From contig WJMA01000003.1 in assembly GCA_014728175.1 (NCBI GenBank), forward strand, positions 1 through 64,000: DNA of 64,000 nucleotides. Direction: 5' to 3'. The notes beneath the pieces were generated by a model that saw nothing but the letters and a program-made list of their open reading frames with translations, did no database searches and had not been told where the DNA came from. Made by a program: the position numbers and the translations under genes. Source of the DNA: Candidatus Fermentibacterota bacterium. GTDB taxonomy: Bacteria > Fermentibacterota > Fermentibacteria > Fermentibacterales > JCC-6. Of the stretch, positions 27,528 to 35,486 are shown piece by piece (the stretch's first letter is position 1; each line of letters begins with the position of its first letter).

Positions 27528-27558
27528 GGGGCCCGGCCTTTCGACCGGGCCCCGTTTT
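27528..27558. terminator. Bidirectional rho-independent terminator
   Basis: A perfect 9-bp stem GGGGCCCGG/CCGGGCCCC with an 8-nt loop, followed by GTTTTG on the plus strand and preceded by AAAAC on the minus strand reading. It lies between the convergent lipoprotein and porin genes and can serve both. Confidence 0.75.
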
Positions 27559-27584
27559 GGCTTACTAAGCCTTTCCAGGCCAGC

Positions 27585-28637
27585 CTAGAACTTCATCCTC
27601 CAGTCGATGTACATGTCGGTGTAGCCGTCCATGCCCTCGGCCTCGTAGGTGTAGTTGCGGCCGCCGATCTGCAGGGTGTTCATGTCGCTGAAGAGGAAGA
27701 GGCTTACGCAGAAGTCGATCGCGCCCACGTCGTTCTCCGGGTCGGTCTCGCCGGTGTAGTAGGGGCTGTAGTTCTCGTAGCGGATGGCCGGCTGTATGGC
27801 GGTCAGCTCCTCGCCCGCGAGGTCGAAGTGGGGGGCGAGGGTGAAGGCCATGGCGTTGGCGTCGGTAGCATCGAGGTCTTCGTCGACCGTCTCGCCGAGC
27901 ATCAGGTACTCGCCCACGAAGTTCAGGGTGGCGGTCTCGCTGAGCGGGTATTCCACCACGCCGTAGAAGTCCATGCCGGTGGCGGAGAGGGTCTGGTCGG
28001 TTTCCGTGGTGTCGGGGTCATCGATAGTATGGCTACCGAAAGCACCCGCGATGGTGATGCCGGGGGTAACCTCGATCTCGGCGCGAGCCGTGAACTGCTT
28101 GTTGCTGTCGTTCTCGGGCACGTTGTCGCCCGAGCTGTTGGTGTAGGCCAGGTCTATGTCGACCATCTCGAAGCTGAGGTTGAAGTTGGCGCCTATGTCC
28201 CGGCCCCCGAAGTTCTTGAACTCATCCTGGCCGGTGAGCAGCGCCCGGTCGCGGAAGTACATGCTGCTTCCCGAGCGGGTGTAGTTGTAGCCGAAGGGCC
28301 TCTTGAACTGGCCCATGGAGAAGGTGAAGTTCTCGACCGGGTGCAGGTTGAGGACGATGTCCTCGGTGGTCAGGCTGAGGTCGGACATGGCGACCCGGGT
28401 GGGCTTGGCCTTGAAAGCGATCTTGGCATCCAGCCACTCGTTGAGCTTGGGCAGCCATGAGACGCTGGCGATCACGTCGAAGCTCATGTCGGGATCGGCA
28501 TCTTCCTCACCCCAGATGTCGAAGTAGGAGATTGCGTATCCCTTGAACTTCAGGAGCTCGGCACCTCCCGTGGAGAACTCGCCGCCGGCGTAGGCAGCGA
28601 ACACTACCAACGAAAGCGCAACAAGAGCGTATCGCAT
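27585..28637 (-). CDS. Outer-membrane porin, OprO/OprP (phosphate-selective porin) family
   Basis: A 350-aa protein. I start it at ATG 28637, with GGAGGGA just before it; this gives a signal peptide ending AYAGGEFS. It has alternating beta-barrel strands, the family segment FTFSMGQFKRPFG followed by FRDRALLTG, and a terminal Phe (WRMKF) as needed for BAM recognition. Codon choice is more biased than in the neighbours (rare codons avoided), with a near-consensus promoter and terminator, so it is probably abundant. Substrate selectivity cannot be deduced; phosphate is only the family name. Confidence 0.8.
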   Translation of the reverse strand: MRYALVALSLVVFAAYAGGEFSTGGAELLKFKGYAISYFDIWGEEDADPDMSFDVIASVSWLPKLNEWLDAKIAFKAKPTRVAMSDLSLTTEDIVLNLHPVENFTFSMGQFKRPFGYNYTRSGSSMYFRDRALLTGQDEFKNFGGRDIGANFNLSFEMVDIDLAYTNSSGDNVPENDSNKQFTARAEIEVTPGITIAGAFGSHTIDDPDTTETDQTLSATGMDFYGVVEYPLSETATLNFVGEYLMLGETVDEDLDATDANAMAFTLAPHFDLAGEELTAIQPAIRYENYSPYYTGETDPENDVGAIDFCVSLFLFSDMNTLQIGGRNYTYEAEGMDGYTDMYIDWRMKF

Positions 28638-28663
28638 AGAGTCCCTCCATGTGTGTTTGTCCC

Positions 28664-28682
28664 GTCGCCCATGCGGGGCGAC
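28664..28682 (-). promoter_or_regulatory. 5' UTR stem-loop of the porin mRNA
   Basis: A perfect 7-bp stem, GTCGCCC/GGGCGAC, with a 5-nt loop. It lies about 20 nt from the predicted transcript start and about 27 nt before the ATG, a position like that of the stabilising 5' stem-loop of ompA mRNA. Confidence 0.45.
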
Positions 28683-28709
28683 CTTACTCCGGGTTCCAAG
28701 GTTCGAGCG

Positions 28710-28738
28710 AACATAGTCTACACCGTAGCATCGTGCAA
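28710..28738 (-). promoter_or_regulatory. Sigma-70-like promoter of the porin gene
   Basis: On the minus strand TTGCAC (28733-28738) and TATGTT (28710-28715) are separated by exactly 17 nt. Predicted transcription start near 28703, 66 nt before the start codon. Confidence 0.55.
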
Positions 28739-28944
28739 GTGCGGGAGTAGCTGGGATTCTCTCGGCCTCGGAACCGGCCGGGCCATGGACACGTACCCCT
28801 TCCAAAGCCCAGCAGCTAACTTACGGCAGTTTTCTACACTCAGGTATTGAACCCCCGGTTAGCGTTTCGTTAATTCTGCATTAAGCGGAAGCATTTGGCA
28901 ACCCCCATTGACTGTACGGCACCCCGTTGAGAGGATAACCGGGT
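28739..28944. other. Intergenic region between divergent porin and prepilin peptidase genes
   Basis: No coding signal. The stretch 28855-28900 is AT-richer than the surroundings and has a TTAAT-tctgc-ATTAA repeat; it may hold the promoter of the prepilin peptidase gene, but I could not settle a -35/-10 pair. Confidence 0.3.
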
Positions 28945-29790
28945 ATGGCTCACCGCATGGTGTTCGACGTTTTCGCGTTCCTTCTGGGGCTCTGCGTGGG
29001 CAGCTTCGCCAACGTGGTCGCCTACCGGGCCCCGAAAGGCCTATCTATAGTAAAACCAAGGAGTTACTGCCCACATTGCCGGCAGCAGATCAGGTGGTAC
29101 GACAACCTTCCCGTTCTGAGCTACCTGCTGCTGGGAGGCAGGTGCCGATACTGCCGGAACCGCATCTCATTCCGCTACCCGCTCTTCGAGCTGCTGATGG
29201 GTGTTCTGTTCCTCCTTTTGGCCCTCAGGCACGGTTTCTCGCCGCAGTTCATCCCCGGGGCGCTGTTCCTTACGGGCATGGTGTTGGTGGTCAGGACCGA
29301 CCTGGAGCACTGGCTGATACTGGACGAGGTCAGCGTGGGAGGCGCCTTTGCCGGAGTCGGCCTCTCTCTGCTTCCCGGGGGGGTCAGTCCCGTTTCCTCC
29401 CTGGTGGCGGCTGGCGGGGCCTTTCTGATCTTCTACCTGATCAGAAAGGTCAGCCTGTCCTTCGTGCGGGGCCGTCCGGGTTACGTGGTCCCCCCCGAGG
29501 GCTACGAGGAGGAGTCGGAGAGCTTCCAGAGCGGCATGGGCTGGGGCGACGTCAAGCTGGCGGCCATGATAGGGGCCTTTCTGGGAGTTACCGCCTCGGC
29601 GATGGCCTTCTTCTCCGCCTTCCTTCTGGGGTCGGTGGTGGGCGTGCTTCTGATACTGCTGCGGGGCCGCAGCAGGCGGGTTCCCCTTCCCTTCGGACCC
29701 TTTATGGCGGCCGGGGGGGCCCTGGGATGGTTCTACGGCTCCCGGTTGTGGACCGCCTACACCGACCTGGCCACCTCGGTGCTGGGTTGA
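28945..29790 (+). CDS. pilD: Prepilin peptidase / N-methyltransferase (PilD/GspO family, A24A)
   Basis: It cleaves the leader of type IV prepilins or pseudopilins and methylates the new N-terminus, in the inner membrane. The 281-aa protein has the N-terminal methyltransferase-type cytoplasmic domain with two CxxC pairs (CPHC and CRYC). The membrane peptidase follows, with Asp in RTDLEHWLILDE and the GMGWGDVKL form of the GxGD motif. GAGAGGA precedes the ATG. No pilin genes are in the window. The NUDIX gene overlaps its stop as TTGA. Confidence 0.92.
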   Translation: MAHRMVFDVFAFLLGLCVGSFANVVAYRAPKGLSIVKPRSYCPHCRQQIRWYDNLPVLSYLLLGGRCRYCRNRISFRYPLFELLMGVLFLLLALRHGFSPQFIPGALFLTGMVLVVRTDLEHWLILDEVSVGGAFAGVGLSLLPGGVSPVSSLVAAGGAFLIFYLIRKVSLSFVRGRPGYVVPPEGYEEESESFQSGMGWGDVKLAAMIGAFLGVTASAMAFFSAFLLGSVVGVLLILLRGRSRRVPLPFGPFMAAGGALGWFYGSRLWTAYTDLATSVLG

Positions 29791-30278
29791 GACAGGAACC
29801 CTTCTCCGCCGACCCGCCGCGCAAGCGGAACTCGGTCAAAGCCTTAGTCGTAGATAACAACCGCATCCTGCTGACCAGGAACCGCGACCACATGGGCGAT
29901 TTTCATCTGCTTCCCGGAGGCGGACAGGAATTCGGCGAGACCCTGCACCAGGCCCTGGTCAGGGAGGTGCTGGAGGAGACCGGATGCGTGGTCGAACCGG
30001 GAAGGCTGCTTTTGGCAAGAGATTACGTAGGCGCCAACCACGAGTTCGCCCGGGAGGACGGCGACGTCCACCAGGTGGAGCTGGTGTTCGACTCCGCGCT
30101 GGTCGAGAGACGCCGGGATTGGGACTCCGCCCCCGACGCCTGGCAGGTGGGGGTGGACTGGGTCCTCCCCGACGAGCTGGGCGGCATTCGCATCTATCCC
30201 TCGGTACTGACCCGTCTGCTGCCCCGGCTGGTGCGGGGAGAGTACGAGGGACCGATCTACCTGGGAGACGTTAACTAG
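29787..30278 (+). CDS. NUDIX hydrolase
   Basis: A 163-aa protein with a full NUDIX box, from GGQEFGE to REVLEETG (about residues 45-67), which binds Mg2+ and cleaves nucleoside diphosphate-linked compounds. Best start is TTG at 29787, overlapping the prepilin peptidase stop as TTGA; there is only a weak SD (GGTG). The body (KALVVDNNRILLTRNRD) is typical of small housekeeping NUDIX enzymes. Substrate cannot be told from sequence. Confidence 0.85.
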   Translation: MRQEPFSADPPRKRNSVKALVVDNNRILLTRNRDHMGDFHLLPGGGQEFGETLHQALVREVLEETGCVVEPGRLLLARDYVGANHEFAREDGDVHQVELVFDSALVERRRDWDSAPDAWQVGVDWVLPDELGGIRIYPSVLTRLLPRLVRGEYEGPIYLGDVN

Positions 30279-30292
30279 CGGCCAGGCTAGTT
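30273..30292. terminator. Inverted repeat joining two convergent stop codons
   Basis: AACTAG and CTAGTT (6-bp stem, 8-nt loop) lie between the convergent NUDIX and propeller genes, and each arm contains one TAG stop. It is symmetric but has no T-tract, so termination is only possible. Confidence 0.3.
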
Positions 30293-31219
30293 GAGCATCT
30301 GCACCTTGCAGTCGTAGGGAAGCCCTATCAGGGCCCGGGCCCCGTCGGTGCTCACCGCTATGTCCCCGGGGGCGGAGATGCCACCGTACTGGCCGACGAC
30401 GGTGCCGGTCGAGCTTTCCAGAACCAGCAGGCCGCGGCCTTCGCAGCCCGCGTACACCTGGCTTCCGGAGGGCATGGCCCCCAGAGAGGTGCCCACCCCG
30501 GGAAGCGACAGCTCCGAGAGCTTGGCGCAGGTGCCCGCGCTCATCTCCCAGATGCGGTTGGAACCCTCCGGGATCAGGTAGACCCGGTCGTTCCCCGGAG
30601 CGCAGAGATCGATTGCCTCCACCGAGACATCGTCTTGGGCCAACACCTCTAACGAGGGGACTGACAGCTTGTAGAGCTTTCCTCCAGCGGCGAGGAAGAG
30701 GGAGGACCGGTCCGGATCGAAGGCCGCCGCTTCGACGCCTGCGATCCCGGTCTCCTGTTCCCCGGCAACCGACCACGGGGAGGTGGTTACGTCCACGCTC
30801 ACCACCGTACCGTCGGTGCGCAGAACGTACATGGTGCTCCAGGTGGAGAACAGGAAGACGGCCGTTCCCCCCAGCGGCACTGGATCGTGTACCAGGTAGG
30901 TCTGGTCGCTTACGTAGTGGAGGGAGTCGGAGGCCGCGGCGACGGCGTATCCGCCGTCTGCGGTGGACGCCACGTCGGCGATGGGCCCTCCCACGGCCAC
31001 CTCGGCCCTCAGGTAGCCCTGGGCGTAGTCGATGAAGTACAGATTACCGGCCGCTCCGGCCACTCCGTCGCCGCTGCCACCCAGGAAATCGCAGTGTATC
31101 TCTCCTCCCGGAACGTCCACGCTTCCCAGAAGGTAGAGGGGAAAGCCCGCCTGGTAGGGCCCGCTCTCGGTTACGCAGCCCGCCAGCAGCAGAGCCGCGG
31201 CCAGAACCGCCGCTCTCAT
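30287..31219 (-). CDS. Lipoprotein with beta-propeller fold
   Basis: A 310-aa protein starting at ATG 31219, with GGGGAGG just upstream and ATGA overlap with the DUF72 stop. The signal peptide ends in the lipobox LLAGC. The rest consists of repeated beta-strands with PGDIAVSTDGARALIGLP near the C-terminus, typical of YVTN/WD-type propellers. Probably a surface or periplasmic binding scaffold. It is the last gene of the dinB operon; a DNA-damage role is not apparent from sequence. Confidence 0.65.
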   Translation of the reverse strand: MRAAVLAAALLLAGCVTESGPYQAGFPLYLLGSVDVPGGEIHCDFLGGSGDGVAGAAGNLYFIDYAQGYLRAEVAVGGPIADVASTADGGYAVAAASDSLHYVSDQTYLVHDPVPLGGTAVFLFSTWSTMYVLRTDGTVVSVDVTTSPWSVAGEQETGIAGVEAAAFDPDRSSLFLAAGGKLYKLSVPSLEVLAQDDVSVEAIDLCAPGNDRVYLIPEGSNRIWEMSAGTCAKLSELSLPGVGTSLGAMPSGSQVYAGCEGRGLLVLESSTGTVVGQYGGISAPGDIAVSTDGARALIGLPYDCKVQMLN

Positions 31220-32034
31220 TCCCCGGCCTCCCCGCCGAGCAGGTCTCTCATTATCTCGGCCCCTCTCACCGCCTGGCCCCCGTGGCAGTTGTTGAAGAAC
31301 AGGAAGATGGTGTCCGACTGCCTGGAAAGCCACCTCAGGGCCGGCATCCAGCTTTTGAGCTCGGCGCGGTCGTAGCCGTAGTCGTAGCGCAACGGCCCGC
31401 CTTCCCACCATTTCTCCGCGTTGCGGCCGTGGAAGCGGACGTAGCCCACCGGCCTACCCCCTATGGGAACCCGGGGGGGAAGATGGCCGAGGGAGGGAAG
31501 GTCCACCGAGACCAGGCCCAACCCGGCGTCGGCAAACCTTTGAAGTAGGCCTTTGTCGTACCAGCCGTCGAACCTGAACTCGATGGCCAGGGTATCGCCG
31601 GGAAGCTCCTCCGGCAGGCCCAGCAGGTAGTCCACGTTCTGGGGTGTGGGCTTGAACGAGTAGGGAAACTGCCCCAGCAGAACGGCCAGCTTTCCGCCGT
31701 CGCGAACGGGCCGGAGCATTTCCCGATACTGCTCCCACTGCTCCTCCGTGGCATCGCGGGAATGGGTCATGGAGGAGTGGAGCTTTACGCAGAACAGGAA
31801 GTCCTCCGGCGTCTTCTCCACCATGCGCCGAAGCACACCGGGGGAAAGTATCCGGTAATAGGTGCTGTTGACCTCCGCGGTGTCGAAGTGCCGGGCGTAA
31901 AAGCCCAGCATGTCGCCCTTGCGGACGCCCTGGGGGTAGAAGGGCCCCTTCCAGTCGTCGAAGCTGTAGCCCGAGGTCCCCAGCCTGACCGTGCTGCCCT
32001 CGAACGTAAGTTCTTTCCCCGTCGTATCGTTCAT
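31216..32034 (-). CDS. DUF72 (YecE-like) protein
   Basis: A 272-aa TIM-barrel-like protein. The N-terminus has LGTSGYSFDDWKGPFYP, the family signature, then FDTAEVNSTYY, LLGQFPYSF, and VRFHGRN and FFNNCHGG near the end. DUF72 proteins are widespread and their function is not established; a nucleic-acid-linked role has been suggested from context. Here it follows dinB by 32 nt and overlaps the lipoprotein gene by 4 nt, so it may belong to the damage-response operon. Confidence 0.85.
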   Translation of the reverse strand: MNDTTGKELTFEGSTVRLGTSGYSFDDWKGPFYPQGVRKGDMLGFYARHFDTAEVNSTYYRILSPGVLRRMVEKTPEDFLFCVKLHSSMTHSRDATEEQWEQYREMLRPVRDGGKLAVLLGQFPYSFKPTPQNVDYLLGLPEELPGDTLAIEFRFDGWYDKGLLQRFADAGLGLVSVDLPSLGHLPPRVPIGGRPVGYVRFHGRNAEKWWEGGPLRYDYGYDRAELKSWMPALRWLSRQSDTIFLFFNNCHGGQAVRGAEIMRDLLGGEAGE

Positions 32035-32066
32035 TCTTAAGCCTTCCCTACTCCCCTACCGCCGAC

Positions 32067-33248
32067 CTAGGCCGGGGTTCCCCGGCCATGATAGGGGATA
32101 CGGCTGCGGTCGGGCAGGCCCACCATGGTTCTGCCGCAGGTGATGGAGGCCTCCCCGTACTTCCTGCGGATGGCGTCCACCACCGCGCTCACCCTCTCCC
32201 CGCCGCCCGGGAACAGCTCCAACTGGCGGGCCCTCTCCGGGACCAGGTCGCTCAGCTTGACCCCCACCAGCCTGACGGGGGACCCAACCGCCTCCCGGGC
32301 CAGCCCCGCCGCCACCGTGAATATCTTCCCGCGCTGGTCGGTGGCCCGGGGAAGCTGCCTCCTCCGGCTGTGGCAGCTCAAGTCGCGCAGCCTGTACCTG
32401 AAGGTGACGGTGAACCCCCGGAAGCCCTTGTCGCGGGCCCTCCTGGCAACCTTCTGGGCCAGGAGGGAAAGCGCGGGCAGGTACTCCGCCGGCCTCCGAA
32501 CGTCGTGGGGAAAGGTGTACTCGTTGCCTATCGAGAGCGGGGGCGGAGCCTCCTCCCCGGGGACCACCGGGCTGGGATCCACCCCCCGGCAGAGGAAGTA
32601 AAGCACCTCTCCGCTTCTTCCCAGGAGCGCCCGCAGTTGCCTCCTGGAAAGGACCCTTAGGTCGGCTATGGTGCGTATCCCGAACCTCCGAAAGAGCTTG
32701 CCCGTCTCCTCGCCCACCCCCCATATGCTGTCCACCGGCAGGTCGACCATGGTGTCGGGGGTCAGCCGGCCTATTCCCCGGGGCTTGGCCCCCCGGGAAG
32801 CCATCTTGGCCAGCAGCTTGTTGGGGCCCATGCCCACGCTGGCCCACAGCCGGGTCTCGGACAGCACGGAGGCCTGTATCTTCCCGGCCAGCTCCTCGGG
32901 GGACGAGGGGGCGCCGGTGACGTCCAGGAAGGCCTCGTCTATGCTCACCGGCTCCACGAGGGGGGTGAAGCCCACCAGGATCCTGAGTATCCTCCTGGTG
33001 TAGGAGGCGTAGCTGTGGAGGTGGCCCTGGGTGTATATCGCCTCCGGGGCCATCCTCATCGCCCGTACCAGGGGCATCCCGGAGCGGACTCCCAGCCTCT
33101 TGGCCTCGTAGCTGCAGGCCGACACCACCGAGCGAAGCGAGGGGCCCGCCACCACCACCGGCTTTCCCTTCCACCGGGGATGGGCCAGAACCTCCACCGA
33201 GGCGAAATAGGCGTCCATGTCTACGTGTAGCACGGCTCTGTGGGCCAT
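32067..33248 (-). CDS. dinB: DNA polymerase IV (Y family)
   Basis: A translesion DNA polymerase of 393 aa. The N-terminus VLHVDMDAYFASVE carries the first catalytic Asp, and SIDEAFLDV carries the Asp-Glu pair. The C-terminal little finger domain is followed by QLELFP, a sliding-clamp-binding motif. I start it at ATG 33248, with AGGA 5 nt upstream, rather than at GTG 33263. It follows a small DUF6504-like gene by one nucleotide, and their shared promoter carries a palindromic operator. Confidence 0.95.
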   Translation of the reverse strand: MAHRAVLHVDMDAYFASVEVLAHPRWKGKPVVVAGPSLRSVVSACSYEAKRLGVRSGMPLVRAMRMAPEAIYTQGHLHSYASYTRRILRILVGFTPLVEPVSIDEAFLDVTGAPSSPEELAGKIQASVLSETRLWASVGMGPNKLLAKMASRGAKPRGIGRLTPDTMVDLPVDSIWGVGEETGKLFRRFGIRTIADLRVLSRRQLRALLGRSGEVLYFLCRGVDPSPVVPGEEAPPPLSIGNEYTFPHDVRRPAEYLPALSLLAQKVARRARDKGFRGFTVTFRYRLRDLSCHSRRRQLPRATDQRGKIFTVAAGLAREAVGSPVRLVGVKLSDLVPERARQLELFPGGGERVSAVVDAIRRKYGEASITCGRTMVGLPDRSRIPYHGRGTPA

Positions 33249-33249
33249 A

Positions 33250-33504
33250 TCAGTCCTGGTCACCGTACTCGTAGTCCAGGACCCACCTCATCTCCCGGCC
33301 GTCGAAGCGCACCTCGAAGACGTCGTCGGCGGTGGTCCGGACCACGAAATGGTAGGAGAGGTAGGCCCCCTTCCTGCTCTCCCAGCAGGAGGAGACGGAG
33401 GTTATTCGGTGGACCCGGCCGCCGTACCGGAAGCGGCACGGGTAAACCCGGCCGGCCCTGAAGTGGCCGACCATCTCCACCGGCTCGCTCACCTCTTGCA
33501 CCAC
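33250..33504 (-). CDS. Small protein resembling DUF6504
   Basis: An 84-aa protein with a compact beta-rich pattern: YPCRFRYGGRVHRITSV, then SYHFVVRTTADDVFEVRFD and MRWVLDYEY. It resembles small DUF6504-type proteins encoded next to Y-family or DnaE2/ImuB polymerases in actinobacteria; this match is from memory of the family pattern. The start is one of two adjacent GTG codons (33504 or 33501), with GGAAAG upstream. It ends one nucleotide before dinB, so the pair is coupled. May assist or regulate the polymerase. Confidence 0.6.
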   Translation of the reverse strand: MVQEVSEPVEMVGHFRAGRVYPCRFRYGGRVHRITSVSSCWESRKGAYLSYHFVVRTTADDVFEVRFDGREMRWVLDYEYGDQD

Positions 33505-33525
33505 TTTCCATCACCACCGAAACGG

Positions 33526-33554
33526 AAGATGGTAAACTTATGTTTACCAGTCAA
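33526..33554 (-). promoter_or_regulatory. Promoter of the dinB operon with a palindromic operator
   Basis: On the minus strand a TTGACT -35 (33549-33554) and a weak CATCTT -10 (33526-33531) are 17 nt apart. The perfect palindrome TGGTAAAC-ttat-GTTTACCA (33530-33549) fills the spacer, a classical place for a repressor such as LexA. The sequence differs from the E. coli and Bacillus SOS boxes. Confidence 0.5.
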
Positions 33555-33609
33555 CCCGGGGGACGGGGGAATGATAAACTTGAAATAAAGTGCGGGTGTC
33601 GGGTGGGTA

Positions 33610-34398
33610 TCACCCCGGCCCGAAGGGCAGCTCGTCCCTGTCCCCGTCCAGCGGCAGAACCACCGGGTGGTCCTGATGCCACTGCACGGCCACCGGGACT
33701 CCGTAGACCTCCTCCACTACGTCCGCGGTTATGCCGGTCCTTCCCACCGCCGCATGCACCCGTCCCTCCTTGAGGAAGATGAAGCTGTCAGCGTAGCGGA
33801 AGGCGGTGTTCAGATCGTGCATGGTCATCACCGCGCACATGTCGTGGACCTTCACTATGCCCCGCAGCAGCCTGAGTATCTCCAGCTGGTTCCGGAGGTC
33901 CAGAGAGGCCGTGGGCTCGTCCAGCAGCATCACCGATGGCTCCTGCACTATGGCCCTGGCGATGCACACCTTCTGGTACTCCCCCCCGCTCATCTCATCG
34001 GTGTGCCGCAGAGACAGCTCTTCCAGACCCAACAGCCGCAGCGTGGCCTCGGTCAGCTCTATGTCGTGTCGGGACACTCTCCAGCTCATGTGGGGCTTTC
34101 GGCCCAGGAGCACCGCGTCGAAGGCGGTCACCCTCCCCGGCTCGCTCCTCTGGGCCACGTATGCCACCCGCCGGGCCACCTCCCTGCCGGAGTAGCCGGA
34201 CAGCTTCCGTCCCTGTATGCGCACCTCGCCGGACCACGGCCTCAGTATCCGGTTGATGCACCTCAGCAGGGTGGTCTTGCCGACGCCGTTGGGCCCCATC
34301 ACCGCCGCCAGCTCGTGGGTCCTGACTCCGAAGGACGTGTTCTCCAGGACCGCCGGCCCGTCGTAGCCGAAGGAGATGCCGTCCACTTCCAGCATCAT
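33610..34398 (-). CDS. ABC transporter ATPase, FecE/BtuD family
   Basis: A 262-aa ATPase that powers uptake of iron-siderophore, haem or cobalamin. Walker A GPNGVGKTT lies near residue 35, signature MSGGEYQK near 137, Walker B VMLLDEPTA near 157, and the H-loop MHDL near 192. The N-terminal order and length match FecE-type proteins. It overlaps the permease gene by 4 nt and ends about 105 nt upstream of the oppositely regulated dinB operon. Substrate unknown. Confidence 0.9.
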   Translation of the reverse strand: MMLEVDGISFGYDGPAVLENTSFGVRTHELAAVMGPNGVGKTTLLRCINRILRPWSGEVRIQGRKLSGYSGREVARRVAYVAQRSEPGRVTAFDAVLLGRKPHMSWRVSRHDIELTEATLRLLGLEELSLRHTDEMSGGEYQKVCIARAIVQEPSVMLLDEPTASLDLRNQLEILRLLRGIVKVHDMCAVMTMHDLNTAFRYADSFIFLKEGRVHAAVGRTGITADVVEEVYGVPVAVQWHQDHPVVLPLDGDRDELPFGPG

Positions 34399-35465
34399 CT
34401 GCGGTAGCCCCTCACCAGAAGGAGTATGAACACCGGGGCACCTATGAAGGCGGTTATCACGGCCACCGGCAGTACCCTGGGGGCTAGAGCCAGGCGGGCC
34501 GCCGTGTCCGCGGCCAGCAGCAGCACCGCCCCGGCCAGGATGGAACCGGGTATCAGGAAGCGGTGATCGTCGCCCACTATCCTCCGCACTACGTGGGGAC
34601 AGACCAGGCCTACGAATCCTATCACCCCCACGAAGGCTATGATGGTCGCGGTAACCAGGGAGGCCACCAGCATGCCCACCAGCCGCAGCGGCTCCACCGG
34701 AACCCCCAGGCCCCTCGCCGTCTCGTCACCGGCATCCATAGCGTTGTAGTTCAATCTGTTGAAAAGAAAGTACACCGACGCGGCGGCGGTTACGGCCGAT
34801 ATGACGGCCAGCTCCCTCCAGCTGGCCCTGGCCAGGTCGCCGAAGGTCCAGAACACCATGGCGGCCAGCTGAACATCGTCGGCGAAGTATTGCAGGAACA
34901 TGGTTCCGGCGGTGAACAGCGACCCCATGGCCACCCCGGTAAGGATCATAACCTCCGGGGAGGCCCTCCTTATGCGGGAGACCGCCAGTATGACCGCCGT
35001 GGCCACCATGCTGGCGGCGAAGGCCGCCAGGGTGGTCAGGTAGGGGTTGGTTATGGACACGGCGTCGCCGCCGGTGCTGTGCATGGCTCCGGTGCTCAGC
35101 ACCATGACCGAGAACGCGGCCCCGAAGGCGGCGGCGTTGGAGACGCCCAGGGTGAAGGGCGAGCCCAGGGGATTGCGAAGTATCGACTGCATCGCCGCGC
35201 CGGACACCGACAGACCGGCTCCCGCGGCCACCGCGGCCAGGGCCTGGGGTAGACGGATGTTGAGGATTATGGTCCGCCACGTCTCGGCGCCTTCCCCGGT
35301 GAAGAGAACCTTGATTACCTCTTCCAGCGGCACGGGAACCGCCCCCAGCGACACCGAGAGCACCAGCAGCAGAAGAAGCAGCAACCCTCCGGCCACCAGG
35401 ACAGCCGTTTTCCTGGCCGTGTACCTGCCGTAATCCTCGGGAACCTTGCCGTCCTCCAGATGCAT
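34395..35465 (-). CDS. ABC transporter permease, FecCD/BtuC family
   Basis: A 356-aa inner-membrane permease with about ten TM helices. The family segments are seen: RLPQALAAVAAGAGLSVSGAAMQSILRNPLGSPFTLGV split over the first third, then FVGVIGFVGLVCPHVVRR and GAPVFILLLVRGYR at the C-terminus. It forms a homodimer with two copies of the ATPase encoded next. It follows the binding-protein gene by 21 nt. Confidence 0.93.
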   Translation of the reverse strand: MHLEDGKVPEDYGRYTARKTAVLVAGGLLLLLLLVLSVSLGAVPVPLEEVIKVLFTGEGAETWRTIILNIRLPQALAAVAAGAGLSVSGAAMQSILRNPLGSPFTLGVSNAAAFGAAFSVMVLSTGAMHSTGGDAVSITNPYLTTLAAFAASMVATAVILAVSRIRRASPEVMILTGVAMGSLFTAGTMFLQYFADDVQLAAMVFWTFGDLARASWRELAVISAVTAAASVYFLFNRLNYNAMDAGDETARGLGVPVEPLRLVGMLVASLVTATIIAFVGVIGFVGLVCPHVVRRIVGDDHRFLIPGSILAGAVLLLAADTAARLALAPRVLPVAVITAFIGAPVFILLLVRGYRR

Positions 35466-35486
35466 CCCGCGGTGCTCCCCTCTACG

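Noticed and set aside
28908-29786. Long N-terminal extension of the NUDIX protein
   Set aside because: It overlaps the whole prepilin peptidase gene in another frame and looks random; the TTG at 29787 fits the NUDIX domain.
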